Shown piece by piece: positions 37,567 to 49,214 of a stretch of 64,000 nt of DNA. This DNA comes from Pilaira anomala (Eukaryota > Mucoromycota > Mucoromycetes > Mucorales > Mucoraceae): NCBI GenBank assembly GCA_025716855.1, contig JAIXMQ010000030.1, positions 62,001-126,000 on the forward strand. Direction: 5' to 3'. Both the position numbers and the translations under genes were made by a program. Positions within the stretch are counted from its first letter, which is position 1. Each line of letters opens with the position of its first letter. Below the pieces are notes generated by a model, which was given only the letters and a program-made list of their open reading frames with translations, was not told the DNA's origin and searched no databases.

Positions 37567-39207
<1,641 letters not shown>

Positions 39208-40093
39208 GACTAGAGAGAAGGGAATATACGTTAACGTAAAAGTAAATGAAAAAAGGAAGAAAAGTGAAAATGAAACCCTTTTAAATATCTATTTTTTTTT
39301 TTTTTTTTTTTTGTTGAAAAAAAAATCTGACTCACAATGCGTTATTCTGCTGTGTTTGGCCAATGATATAAATAGTGATCACAAACGATTAACCAAATGC
39401 GGGGTGCATTACTTTGAACAAAAAAAAAAAATTTAACAAACTATAATCGCTTATTGATGCGATTATTTTTTTTTCAGTGACATAATACTTTTTTTCTTTT
39501 TTTAATATTAATCAGTTACATATATGATATTTAAATGTAACAATATAAAGAAATAAATTTATTCAAAAAAATCTGTTTCTTTCTTCTCTGTTATTATTAT
39601 TATGTCGGTGACGAAATGAGCATGAGCTTTAAAAATAAACCTTCTCAGCAGCAACAGGTTTTGATCGGATATAATCTATTAGCTGAGAGAGAGAGAAGAA
39701 TTAGAATTACACGACAACGATTGGTAAGCACAAGAAGGGTTCAAAGTATAAATCTGTCAAAATACAAGAATAAAAATAAGGGTCCTATTTATTCTCCTAT
39801 TCCCTTGAAACCGATATTTTTAATCATCGCCGCCAAATCAATGTCAAAAAAAAAAAAAAAAAAAAAAAAAGAAGCTGAGTAAGTAGCTTACTTTACCATT
39901 TACTAAATGGTTTTAGTAAAAAAAAGTTTAAAGAATTTAAGGTTTTTAGATACAAGTTTCTTATCTAATCAATATACATATGTACAAATGCGATTGCAAA
40001 AAGACTCCGAATTTTTCAGCAATATGTAGAAAAAAAGCGTATTACACACACTGCGCGCATAACTATTACAAACAAATATTTTTTTTTATTAAA
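39208..40093. other. Intergenic, DAHP synthase promoter side plus one possible small exon
   Basis: AT-rich with poly(T) and poly(A) runs, including about 25 A near 39846-39870. The only coding-like piece is the plus-strand exon candidate at 39616-39723, listed separately. Confidence 0.5.
39616..39723 (+). CDS. Possible first exon of a small unrecognised gene
   Basis: From the ATG at 39616 there are 36 codons of ordinary-looking sequence (MSMSFKNKPSQQQQVLIGYN, then LLAERERRIRITRQRL), ending exactly at a good donor, ttg|gtaagc. Past the donor, readthrough becomes lysine-rich and ends in a poly(A) tract. A short upstream reading frame (ATG TCG GTG ACG AAA TGA) overlaps the start. No convincing second exon was found: phase-0 acceptors near 39870 would give only a few more residues. 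It could be a tiny gene, a leftover exon or chance. Confidence 0.3.
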
Positions 40094-40879
40094 TTATTCT
40101 TTTTTAACTTCTACTTTGACTGTAGTAGAAGTAGTAGTAGGAGGGGAGGTTTGAAATATTTGTCTGTACAAGTTATCTGTCTTTTCCTTTACAAACTCCT
40201 TCATTTGAGCTACTTCAGGTCCCTTTGTCCATTCAGTAGCTTGTTCAACTGTAGAGTTGTACAATGGAACAACATTTTTATCGACGACATTTTTAGCTAA
40301 TAAAAAGAGTAATAAGTAGTTGGAAAATCTATTTTAGCTGCATGCTATTATTGACGTAATATATTACCTCCTACACTAGCCTCATTCCATATGTTTCCAA
40401 GGTCAAGTGTATACGTAGATGGCGCAGTTGTAATACTTTCATTCATGCTAGTTATTAACATTAAATTCAATCGATAATAACAATTATAATTGTACCTACT
40501 TTTTCATTTCTATCATTATTAAAAAAAAAAATAATAATAAATAACATGACTACGCAATAGACATAACTCCTTTTTATTTACCATTGACATGTGTAACACA
40601 CTCTTCTTTTCCTTTCATCAAAATCACACTATATCCTTCAAGTGGATTCCAAGTTGTTTTTTCTTGATTATCTAATGCATTAGCAGAAGGACTTTTAAAG
40701 CAAACCATTGAACAATTCGGATCCAAGTTGTCCTTTCGACCTGCTCTCTGTTGCTTACACCACTGTAAACAAACTTCATCCCAATTTTCATCCTTATTAT
40801 CTCCTTTCATCCACTTTGAATAAAACTTGGCCGCTTCTTCTTTTTTATCAGAATTATCTGTTGATGAGCTTTGAGTCAT
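40094..40879 (-). CDS. Small acidic protein locus, unknown function, two candidate first exons
   Basis: Three exon pieces are visible. Exon 1a (40879-40582) encodes MTQSSSTDNSDKKEEAAKFY..., with ENWDEVCLQWCKQQRAGRKD and CSMVCFKSP, rich in Trp and Cys. Exon 1b (40446-40368) has its own ATG (MNESITTAPSTYTLDLGNIW). The common last exon (40296-40094) encodes AKNVVDKNVVPLYNSTVEQATEW... and ends KVEVKKE. Both 1a and 1b end in phase 1 at good donors (g|gtaaat, g|gtaata) and the last exon accepts phase 1. Either could therefore join it, giving 166 or 93 residues. 1a cannot be joined in frame to 1b. Exon 1a could also stand alone (stop at 40574). I recognise no domain. The CDK9-like gene starts 176 bp away, divergently. 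Confidence 0.5.
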
Positions 40880-41055
40880 AATACTAAATAAAAAATGGAA
40901 AGAAAGAAAGAACTCAGCCGGTATCAGACGAACCGTTTGTATTTTATTGTAGTATTTCACATAGAGTGACTGTTTTACTCTTACGCAGTGTTTATTAGTG
41001 TCTGTAAATAATTTTTACATTGTACACATTCTTCATAAAGCTAATTTAATATACC

Positions 41056-42503
41056 ATGAAACGAGCATATCATGATTTAAAAGAAGACGATCGACGATCA
41101 AGTATGAAGCGAAGGTATGAAGGTTCTCCGCTCAATAATTCTTCTCCTGCTTGGTCCGCTTCTGGCTCTCCTGCTTACAGACCATCACAAAGAAATCAAC
41201 GTAAATTTAAAGGTTGTTCAAAAATAACTGATTATGAGTTCCTTAATAAACTTGGTGAAGGTACTTTTGGGTAAGTCTTTTCTCTTTTACTTTTTTTTTT
41301 TAAAAAGAAAATTGTATTTTAAAAAAAGACTCTTTTTGTATTACAGTGAAGTACATAAGGCAAGAGACAAACATACAAGTAATTTGGTAGCTTTAAAGAG
41401 AATCTTGATGCACAATGAGAAAGAAGGTGTAAGTTTTACTTCAAACAACTCTTTTTTATTTTAGAAGCTAAATATGTTGTCTTATAGATTCCTATCACTG
41501 CTATTCGTGAGATAAAAATCTTGAAGCAATTACATCATAAGAATATTGTACCTTTAAGCGATATTGCAGTCGAAAGAGGTAAGACATTTTTAAACAATAT
41601 CTCTCTTCATAGTCTTATTCACTTCTTTTATAAATATAGAAAAAGGAAGCATTTATATGGTATTTCCTTACATGGATCATGATTTAGCTGGTTTATTAGA
41701 TAATCCAAAAGTAAAGTTAACTCCACCACAAATCAAGACATACCTTAAACAATTATTGGAAGGCACTGCCTATTTACATCATGTAAGTCTTTTTAAGCAT
41801 ATTTTTGACGTACCTCTTTTATTAATTTTTTTTTTTTTTGATAGAATCGTATTCTTCATCGTGATATGAAAGCCGCTAATTTACTTATTAATAATGACGG
41901 TATCTTACAAATTGCAGACTTTGGTCTTGCTCGTGGCATTGAAGAAGATAATAAAGAATACACTAATTGTGTAGTTACAAGATGGTATAGACCACCAGAG
42001 CTCTTTCTTGGTGAAAAGAGATACACTAGCGCAATTGATATGTGGGGTGTAGGTTGTGTCTTTGGTGAACTGTTAAAATCACGACCAATCTTACAAGGAC
42101 AAGACGACTTTGATCAACTTAAAAAAATCTTTCATCTTTGTGGCTCTCCTACGAATGATAACATGCCTGGTTGGGAATCTCTCCCAGACGCCAATAAGAT
42201 CAAAATTGAGGTCAGTTCAAGACGCGTACGAGATGAATTCATGCATTACGATCCAGTAGCAGCAGATTTGATCGATAAACTGCTGGTACTGGATCCCAGT
42301 AAAAGATTAACGGCTCTGGAGGCTCTAGAGCATGACTATTTTTATACTGCTCCCCTTCCTGCCGATCCTCTGGAGTAAGTATTACATTCTATTCTAATTA
42401 AATTTAAACATTAACTCTTTTTTTCTTTTAAAAAAAAAATAGTCTTCCGAAGTACGAAGCCTCTCATGAATTTGATCGAAGAAAAAAACAAAGAAGAAAT
42501 TAA
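41056..42503 (+). CDS. BUR1: CDK9/BUR1-type cyclin-dependent kinase
   Basis: Six exons, 41056-41270, 41347-41428, 41488-41578, 41640-41782, 41845-42374 and 42443-42503, giving 373 residues. Kinase motifs are [15 protein letters not shown] (glycine loop), VALKRI (lysine), the cyclin-binding helix [28 protein letters not shown] and the T-loop [11 protein letters not shown]. The PITAIRE helix is the CDK9/Bur1 variant of PSTAIRE. The P-TEFb-like kinase phosphorylates the RNA polymerase II CTD linker and Spt5 to allow elongation. The basic N-terminal ~55 residues ([13 protein letters not shown]...) carry likely nuclear-localisation sequence. The C-terminus ends DRRKKQRRN with no long tail, unlike budding-yeast Bur1 and more like animal CDK9. 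Confidence 0.92.
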
Positions 42504-43392
42504 TAAAATAATTCTTGTAATAAGTTTTTCCAATGTTTCTGGAAGATTTTTTCTAACCAAACGAAATAATCTTCAACTTTTTACATGTAGGAAGAATTTC
42601 TTCCGAACAAACAATTAATAACCATGTATAAAACATGGTCGTGAAGACATTCTCGATCATATTCACCATCCTCTTGAAGGTGTGGTATGACAAATACAAA
42701 ACCTATTCCCACTTCTTAAACAGGATAATGTCTTTCCAATTGCCCTTCTTTTATTATTATAATTCATACTAAGCATACCACATCCTTGTTATTAAAATAA
42801 AAGCAACCTATTCCAAACCCAATCACAAGTAACAAAGGAAATAGTAACCGTCCGTTACAAGTAATAACGCATAAATGGTAACGAATGTACTCGAAACTAC
42901 TCGTTTGTATTCTTTTACTGAAGGATCCAGACTCTTTTATTAACTCTACGTATTCAAGAATGGTATTAGACTTTTTTTTTCTTCGTTATTGTTGTAAATA
43001 TTATACATAAACAAAAGAAGAAAAAAAAAATAGAACAGTGTGATTTGAAATGGCTTTGTATTTTTAAATTTAATTAGTCGATCACTTTGAATAAAAAAAT
43101 AAATAAAGTAATGGTGTTCCTGGAAAAGGATATTTAAATTTAAGGGTGTAACTGTTAATTAGTTTCATCAGGTTAGAGTTAGGATGAGCAGTATTAGATT
43201 CAAGAAACCAGATGCTAGTTATACCATCTTATGTTAATTAATTATTAATGCATTTATGAGAAGCTTATATCATATAATTATTATTTATTAAGTAATAGTA
43301 GATTGATATCTACTTATTATTCATCTCATTCACGCGTTGGGCATTAATGCTTTTGATTTAGACATATATCATTCCATTATACAGCATCATTA
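42504..43392. other. Intergenic, no gene seen
   Basis: AT-rich 3' flank of the kinase gene. No open frame with coding character and no recognisable RNA gene. Confidence 0.5.
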
Positions 43393-43720
43393 CTAATTTG
43401 AAGCTGATCCTTGAGAATTATCCGAATCAATAATTGGTTTGCCTTCGATATCTTTGATCTTTTTTCCTTTTTCATCTCTTCAAGTCTCTTAAGGACATTC
43501 TCCTTTGATTCTGCTTGTTTGAATCGAAGGTTCTTCCAGTAACCAAATGCCATCTGTTTTTTTATTTTATTTTTTTAGTTTCATTATATATAAATAAATA
43601 TTTTTTTTTTTCATCCTTTCCTTTATCTTTCTTTTTCTCTTCAAATATAAAGCGTGAAACTTTCTTACCAGTACCATCTTTTTTCTCTTCTGTTATCACA
43701 TATGTTATCCAGACAATAGA
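43393..43720 (-). pseudogene. Broken coding remnant (Lys/Glu-rich C-terminus), family not recognised
   Basis: On the minus strand, 43720-43590 reads CPHLDKISIVWITYVITEEKKDGTGKKVSRFIFEEKK and 43553-43393 begins MAFGYWKNLRFKQAESKENV and continues LKRLEEMKKEK. A one-base change in the A-run near 43459-43470 breaks the latter. The continuing frame after it reads KIKDIEGKPIIDSDNSQGSASN and a stop. The two parts do not join in frame at the visible splice sites. The charged, coding-like composition argues for a decayed gene; I do not recognise it. The frame break could instead be a sequencing slip in a homopolymer. Confidence 0.4.
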
Positions 43721-45348
43721 GATCTTATCAAGATGTGGGCAAATTTGAAGCGTGTATAATACGTGTTATGAATGGTAAGACAACATTTTGTAAACACCAG
43801 TAATATTATCATTTAGAGTAGTTCATTATCTAATCTTAATAACAAATGCTTTTTTTCTGTGAATGTATTTAGTATGGAAATATTCTGTCTTAAATCTTTA
43901 GGCTCCAAGTCTTATGTATGGACAACTCGTGGCATTCAGGACCGAAATGTTTCTTTTTTCCAAAACTTGCCTCAGAATGGCTTTATTTATGCATGATTCG
44001 AATCAGACATATTACAAGAAGTATAAACTGTACGCACAAATTTCATTTTAGACTTAAAAAAAGTAGTTGAATCGATAGAAATGATACTATGCAGAGGAGC
44101 TTGGTGTTTGTGTATGTATGTTGTAAATACAGTTTAATAAATATATTTGGTGTATTTAGGTAATACATCATATGTAGAGACTGTGAATGTATTTGATATT
44201 ACATCAAGATGATATATACAAAATATATAAATTTTGTATATGCATACACGGATCAAATCAATAAACACATTTTTAAAAAATATGTGTCCAGAACCTTCAA
44301 ACAATTAAAACTATATTCTTTTGTAAATGTTAATCCTCGTTCTATCTTCAACATCATGTAAAAAAAGAAAAACAAATTTTATATTTATCCGGTGGAATAT
44401 CTGTAGTTAAGCGTAGGATGCTGAAAAGAAATCATGAGGTATTAAAGCCATAATGATCAAGCCATGTTCTAATCGCTAAAAAAAAAAAAAAAAAAAAAAA
44501 AAAGGAGGGAATCCCCACTAAATAATAGTGGAAATAACTTCTTATGTATAAGCTCCTTATTATAAACCAAAGAGAGAAATATCTATCACGGGTAGAGCGT
44601 ATGTGTGAGGTTTACCAAGATGCCAATATTGTAAGGTTTGACTTTAAGCTTCCAAGTCCAACTTAATAATAATAATAAAAAAAAAAAGGTAAATCAAAAA
44701 CCAATAAAAATGTATTTTGAATTGTACAAACAATTGGGGGGTATAATCGTTGTATGCTAAACCCTTTTATATTCCTTTTGTATTAAAAAATATAGAGATC
44801 GATCAATGATGAAAATACAACAATGAGTGTTTTGGGTGCTGTTCTATTTTAATGATATCAGTATGACTTCATTTAAATAAGAAAAAGTAAAAGGGAAAAC
44901 AAAATGGATAAATAAATAAACTTTTTGGTTCCGTTTACCAAGTTATATGTAATCCACCTGTGCATTTATCATCACTATTATTTTATTTGACAATCCGATA
45001 ACAAGTTTGGATGGGGTTTTTCTTTAAAAAATCTATTTTATTGTTACATTCGGTGAATAAAAAAAAAATGTATGTATTTTATTTTAGTAACCTATACACT
45101 CCTGCATAAAAATCAATAGTTTTCCTTTGTAAAACTTGGCAAGTACAAAAAATAGGAGAATGATACAAAATATGGGGTAAAAAAAAAATTTTAAAAAAAG
45201 AGACACTTGACTATGAAACCTGGGGCATTGCCTGTACTCTTATTCAGTGTACATTCTTTTAGTCCAGTGTATCGTCCAGATAAAACCTCTTTTTGGGTAA
45301 TTTTTCAATAGTTTTTGGGTTTAAAGTAAATGACACTGACGTATTTTT

Positions 45349-45381
<33 letters not shown>

Positions 45382-45998
45382 CTACGGGCTTAGTATATTT
45401 TTTACATACATAAATAAAATGTATTACATGTTACTAAATTGTGTACCCATTATAACTGCTTGCTTTTCTAAAGTTTATTTAATCATTAAACTTTGTAATT
45501 GAAATACGGCCACATTTTTATCAAGTAATACATATAAAGCTAATAAATAATGCTAAAATAGTTGCGCACTTCTGACCCTTTATTTGATTAACTTGAAGCT
45601 ATGACCCTAATAGAAGGCTTGGTCCGTAGAACTTGGTATACTCATCCTCTGTCATTTATGAATTCAATGTGATGCTTTTCGGTCCTTTTTCTTCCTTCTC
45701 AGCTGCTTTTATTCTTTACTAACATCTTTCAGCTTTAGTTCCGAGGCAAACGAGTATATTGGGGGTGAAGCCGCTGTACAGTATACAAAACTGATCGGTA
45801 AGGACTCCGAATTATAATATTTTGGGGTTTTTTTAACTGCACGTGAAATTTATCAAAGTGAATTACACATATAAAAATGTGACACTTTTTCTATTTATTT
45901 ATCTTCTTTTTTTTTTTTTTTCTTACATATATTTATTTTTCTTTATTTATATAAATATTTACAAAAGAAGAGAAAAAAGAAAAAATAAATAAATAAAA
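43721..45998. other. Long intergenic stretch, mostly featureless
   Basis: AT-rich with long poly(A/T) tracts (about 27 A near 44477-44503; about 30 T near 45351-45380). At 45733-45817 (plus) a short open piece after a possible acceptor (ctttcag) reads FSSEANEYIGGEAAVQYTKL then IGKDSEL and a stop. It looks coding but is isolated and may be an exon remnant. No tRNA or other RNA gene was recognised. Confidence 0.45.
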
Positions 45999-47668
45999 AT
46001 GATACCGGATTCTGCATTTACTAGAGGAGCAATTTATACGTCAGCAGTAGTTCAAACAGCAGTAGCACCATTTGCCTTTTTTTATTATGTTTATTTCATA
46101 GCAACAGAACATAAATTATTCACTACTTATCCTTCCATTGATACATTTATTCACTATTGGTTAGGATGTGAGTTGATGTTCTTTATATTTTTTCAAGTGA
46201 CTCGTAGTAGAATGCAACGATTATTACCTTCTGTTGCTCCTAGTGCAAAAGAAAGAAGTGACCTCTATTCAGTTTGTCTTGCTAATATCGACCAAGCCGA
46301 AACTTGGTTACCTGAATGGTTTATGTTGAGTACTGATTCAACTCGTCACCCAAAATTTGAAGAAGTTGCTCGAGACAACGTAGCTGAATGGTAAAATAAA
46401 TATAATTTTATATATATATATGAATATACTTATATTTTTAATCGTTAAGGTTATCTTGGGCTTTCTTTGCTTTACCATTAGAAGATGTATTTCAAGATCA
46501 AACAGCAACAGAAGAATTAAATTATATGATTGATAACTTTGAACAAGAATTTCATGTTCAATTCGATATTGGATATAATGAAGATTTGATCGCTTATAGA
46601 ATTAATTTAGACCCTGTACACGCCTATCATAGACCACTTGCATTTTACACGATCATTCAATTTCTTACTACCCTATTTGGGTTCGCATTGCAATTTATTT
46701 GGGGAATGAAAAAATATGGTCCTGAAAGTAGATCAACAATTTGGAACTTGATGGATCCTCAGCAGTCTTATGAATTACCTTTACCAACTGAAGACGGTCC
46801 TGAAAGAGTTTCTTATTGGTTTCGTGATGGAGATCGCACAAAGAAACCAATTGTGTTTATTCATGGTATTGGTGCTGGTTTAATGTGTTACCTAACTTTT
46901 ATTGCTAAATTGATGGCAATTGATGCACCTATCTTTTGTATCGAATTACCTTTTGTATCAATGCATTGTATTGAAGATGTACCGACTATGCAAGAAACCA
47001 TTCGTGATTTACAAAATATGTTGCATCGTCATGAATTTGATGATGCCGTATTTGTATCACATTCACTTGGTACAGCTGTCACTTCTTGGGTAGTCAAATA
47101 TATGTCAAAAAATGTTGCTGGCGTAATCTTTTTAGACCCAATTTGTTTCATGTTGCATTATAAAGATGTGTAAGTTTTAATTATTTAATTTTATAATATT
47201 CATACGTTAACAAATTTATTTTAGTTGCGCAAACTTTGTTTATCGTACTCCAAAGACCGCTGCACAGGTAAAAAAAGAATGAATAAAATATCACGCAAGA
47301 TTTATTAAATGCTCCTTCTTAAATTTATATAGGGTCTTGTCAAATATTTTGCTTCTACTGAATTATATATTTCATATTATATCTCACGTCATTTCCATTG
47401 GTTTCAAAATGCTTTATATGTTGCTCCCACTGTGCCTCATCACAATCATGCCTATACTTCTTCTGTAAAGATGCCTAAAAATACTAAAGTTTTCTTATCA
47501 GAAAATGATAATATTGTAGATTCAGCTCGTGTCGATAGTTATCTGAATCATCATGGTATTGAATCGATTGTCATGAAAGATCTCGATCATGCTTCTTTCC
47601 TTTTCAAACCCTTTTGGCAGAAAGAAATTTTGGATACCATTCAACAATATGTTAACCAAAAGGCCTAA
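45999..47668 (+). CDS. Membrane-anchored alpha/beta-hydrolase
   Basis: Four exons, 45999-46390, 46450-47169, 47225-47267 and 47333-47668, giving 496 residues. Two hydrophobic segments near the N-terminus (VAPFAFFYYVYFI and LGCELMFFIFFQV) and another near residues 195-215 suggest membrane attachment. The hydrolase core shows the oxyanion strand PIVFIHGIGAGLM, the nucleophile elbow VSHSLGTA, the acid region LSENDNIVDSARV and the catalytic histidine in KDLDHASFLF. A Ser-Asp-His triad is therefore plausible. Similar large fungal proteins with this N-terminal region are annotated only as alpha/beta hydrolases; lipid or ester hydrolysis is inference. Splice phases are consistent throughout. Confidence 0.82.
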
Positions 47669-47873
47669 TTATATATCTCTCTTCTATTTAATTTTTTGTA
47701 TGTACATATTTTTTAAAAATATCTTTTTTATTTTATTTTATTTTATTTTTTGCTTAAAATATCCCCCCCCCCCCAATCCCTTTTTCCTTTACTACCTCCT
47801 CTTTCCCCCTTCTTCTCCTTTTTCTAATTTAACATTATTAATAATAAACTGTTTTTTTTATTCCCAATTGAAC

Positions 47874-48583
47874 CTAGACGACTGTTACACCAATACGTTG
47901 CGCTAATCTTTGATATTGCTCTCTTGCTATTTTTCTTTGTCGCCAAGTAAATACAATGACCGATATCACTGCAATTGATGTATTAAATCCCTACATGAAA
48001 AAATTGTGTTAAAAAAAAGCCCTTTTTTTTATATATATCTGGCTTTACTTCAAATTTAATAAATTTAGCTCTTTCTACACTTCGTACACGTGGACAAGCT
48101 CGAAAGGAAGGTAAAGAAATGGCGTCATCTTCATAGATTTGAGTTTGATTCTTTTTATCTGCCAACTCGGGATCATCCCATTCACAACGTATAGCTTCTT
48201 TATTACCGAATTCGACACAATAAGGTTGCGTTTTCTTATATAGCTCAATTAGTAATAGTAAAAATATAAAAAATAAATAAAAAGCTTTAAATTAAAAATG
48301 TTTTTACCATTTCTAAGGGAGAACAGACTTGACATTCACCAATAGAGTGGCAAGAATAAGTTGATTTATTTACTGTTTCGTGTGAATGAGTGTAGTCCCC
48401 TAAATGTTTTGATTTATTATTATCTTTATCGGCAATTCCAAACGGTGGTGTTCGCCGGTATCGAGTATCGGCAAAAGTAAATGTAATAAATCTAGTTTGA
48501 AAACTGATAAGTTCATTTTGAAATAAAAAAATGTGTAATGAAATTTGTAATGTTTACAGTAATAGAATGAGAATATACTTCAT
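47874..48583 (-). CDS. JTB: JTB-family single-pass membrane protein
   Basis: Four exons, 48583-48558 (26 nt), 48503-48308, 48243-48049 and 47990-47874, giving 177 residues. Exon 1 plus the first codons of exon 2 encode a signal peptide (MKYILILLLLFQTRFITFTF). The luminal part has the JTB cysteine pattern: CHSIGECQVCSPLEM, then KTQPYCVEFGNKEAIRCEW and FRACPRV. A charged VERAKFIKFE leads into one membrane helix (GFNTSIAVISVIVFTW), followed by the basic tail RQRKIAREQYQRLAQRIGV. Animal JTB proteins share this order (ECxxC, P-C--TG-VE-I-C, FWKFE, TM, short basic tail). They have been linked to cytokinesis and mitochondria, but the molecular function is poorly known. The call rests on layout and spacing; identity is modest. 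Confidence 0.72.
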
Positions 48584-48746
48584 AACGCTTTAAAGAGAAA
48601 AGTTGCTTTAGTTTTTCGCTCCATTCAACGTTATAAAAAATAAACGGAGTTGGTTGTGACCGTTGCACTTTTTTTTATTGAAAGAGAAAAAAAAAAATAA
48701 AGTAATTCATACACCCCTTCCTTTCTATTTCAATCGTATATTCAAC

Positions 48747-48821
48747 ATGCAAAGAAAGTCATTATGGGGATCTTATAAGGCCTTAGCGCCGAAAACCAGA
48801 GTAGTGCTCGGCCTCGGTAAA

Positions 48822-48858
<37 letters not shown>

Positions 48859-49040
48859 AAGGAGCTCTTTCTGTGAACTTAAATTTAATTTTCATGTAAA
48901 AATATGTAGGTGGTATGGTATTTGCTACTGCAGGTATGCTTATAGCTGACCTTATTGAACAACAAAAACCTGCCAGTGAACTTGAAAAATTAGAGCTTGA
49001 GATGTTATCCCCTATTACCGTAGTTGATCATAAGAAATAA
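48747..49040 (+). CDS. 66-residue single-pass membrane protein, unknown
   Basis: Two exons, 48747-48816 and 48910-49040, joined g|gt at a good donor and an atgtag acceptor. The protein begins MQRKSLWGSYKALAPKTRVV, a basic, amphipathic stretch that could be a mitochondrial or inner-membrane topogenic signal. One hydrophobic helix follows (LGLGGMVFATAGMLIADLI), then a short acidic tail ending VVDHKK. The intron contains a poly(T) run of over 20. Size and layout resemble small mitochondrial inner-membrane subunits or assembly proteins; I do not recognise a family. It is divergent from JTB (164 bp between starts). Confidence 0.6.
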
Positions 49041-49214
49041 AACCAATCTTATTAAAAGTATATATATATAAAAAAAAAAATGATATAATAAAAACGTTTT
49101 GGATTCTAAACACGTCTGCCTTTTTTAATATAAAAAGAGTCAAACTTTTGTAACGTTTCTTTTTTTTTATTATTATTATTACTATTATCTTCATCTACTT
49201 TATTCAAAACAATC

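Noticed and set aside
39980..40300. Plus-strand 106-codon frame
   Set aside because: It overlaps the small-protein last exon in antisense and is Phe/Lys/Ser-rich noise.
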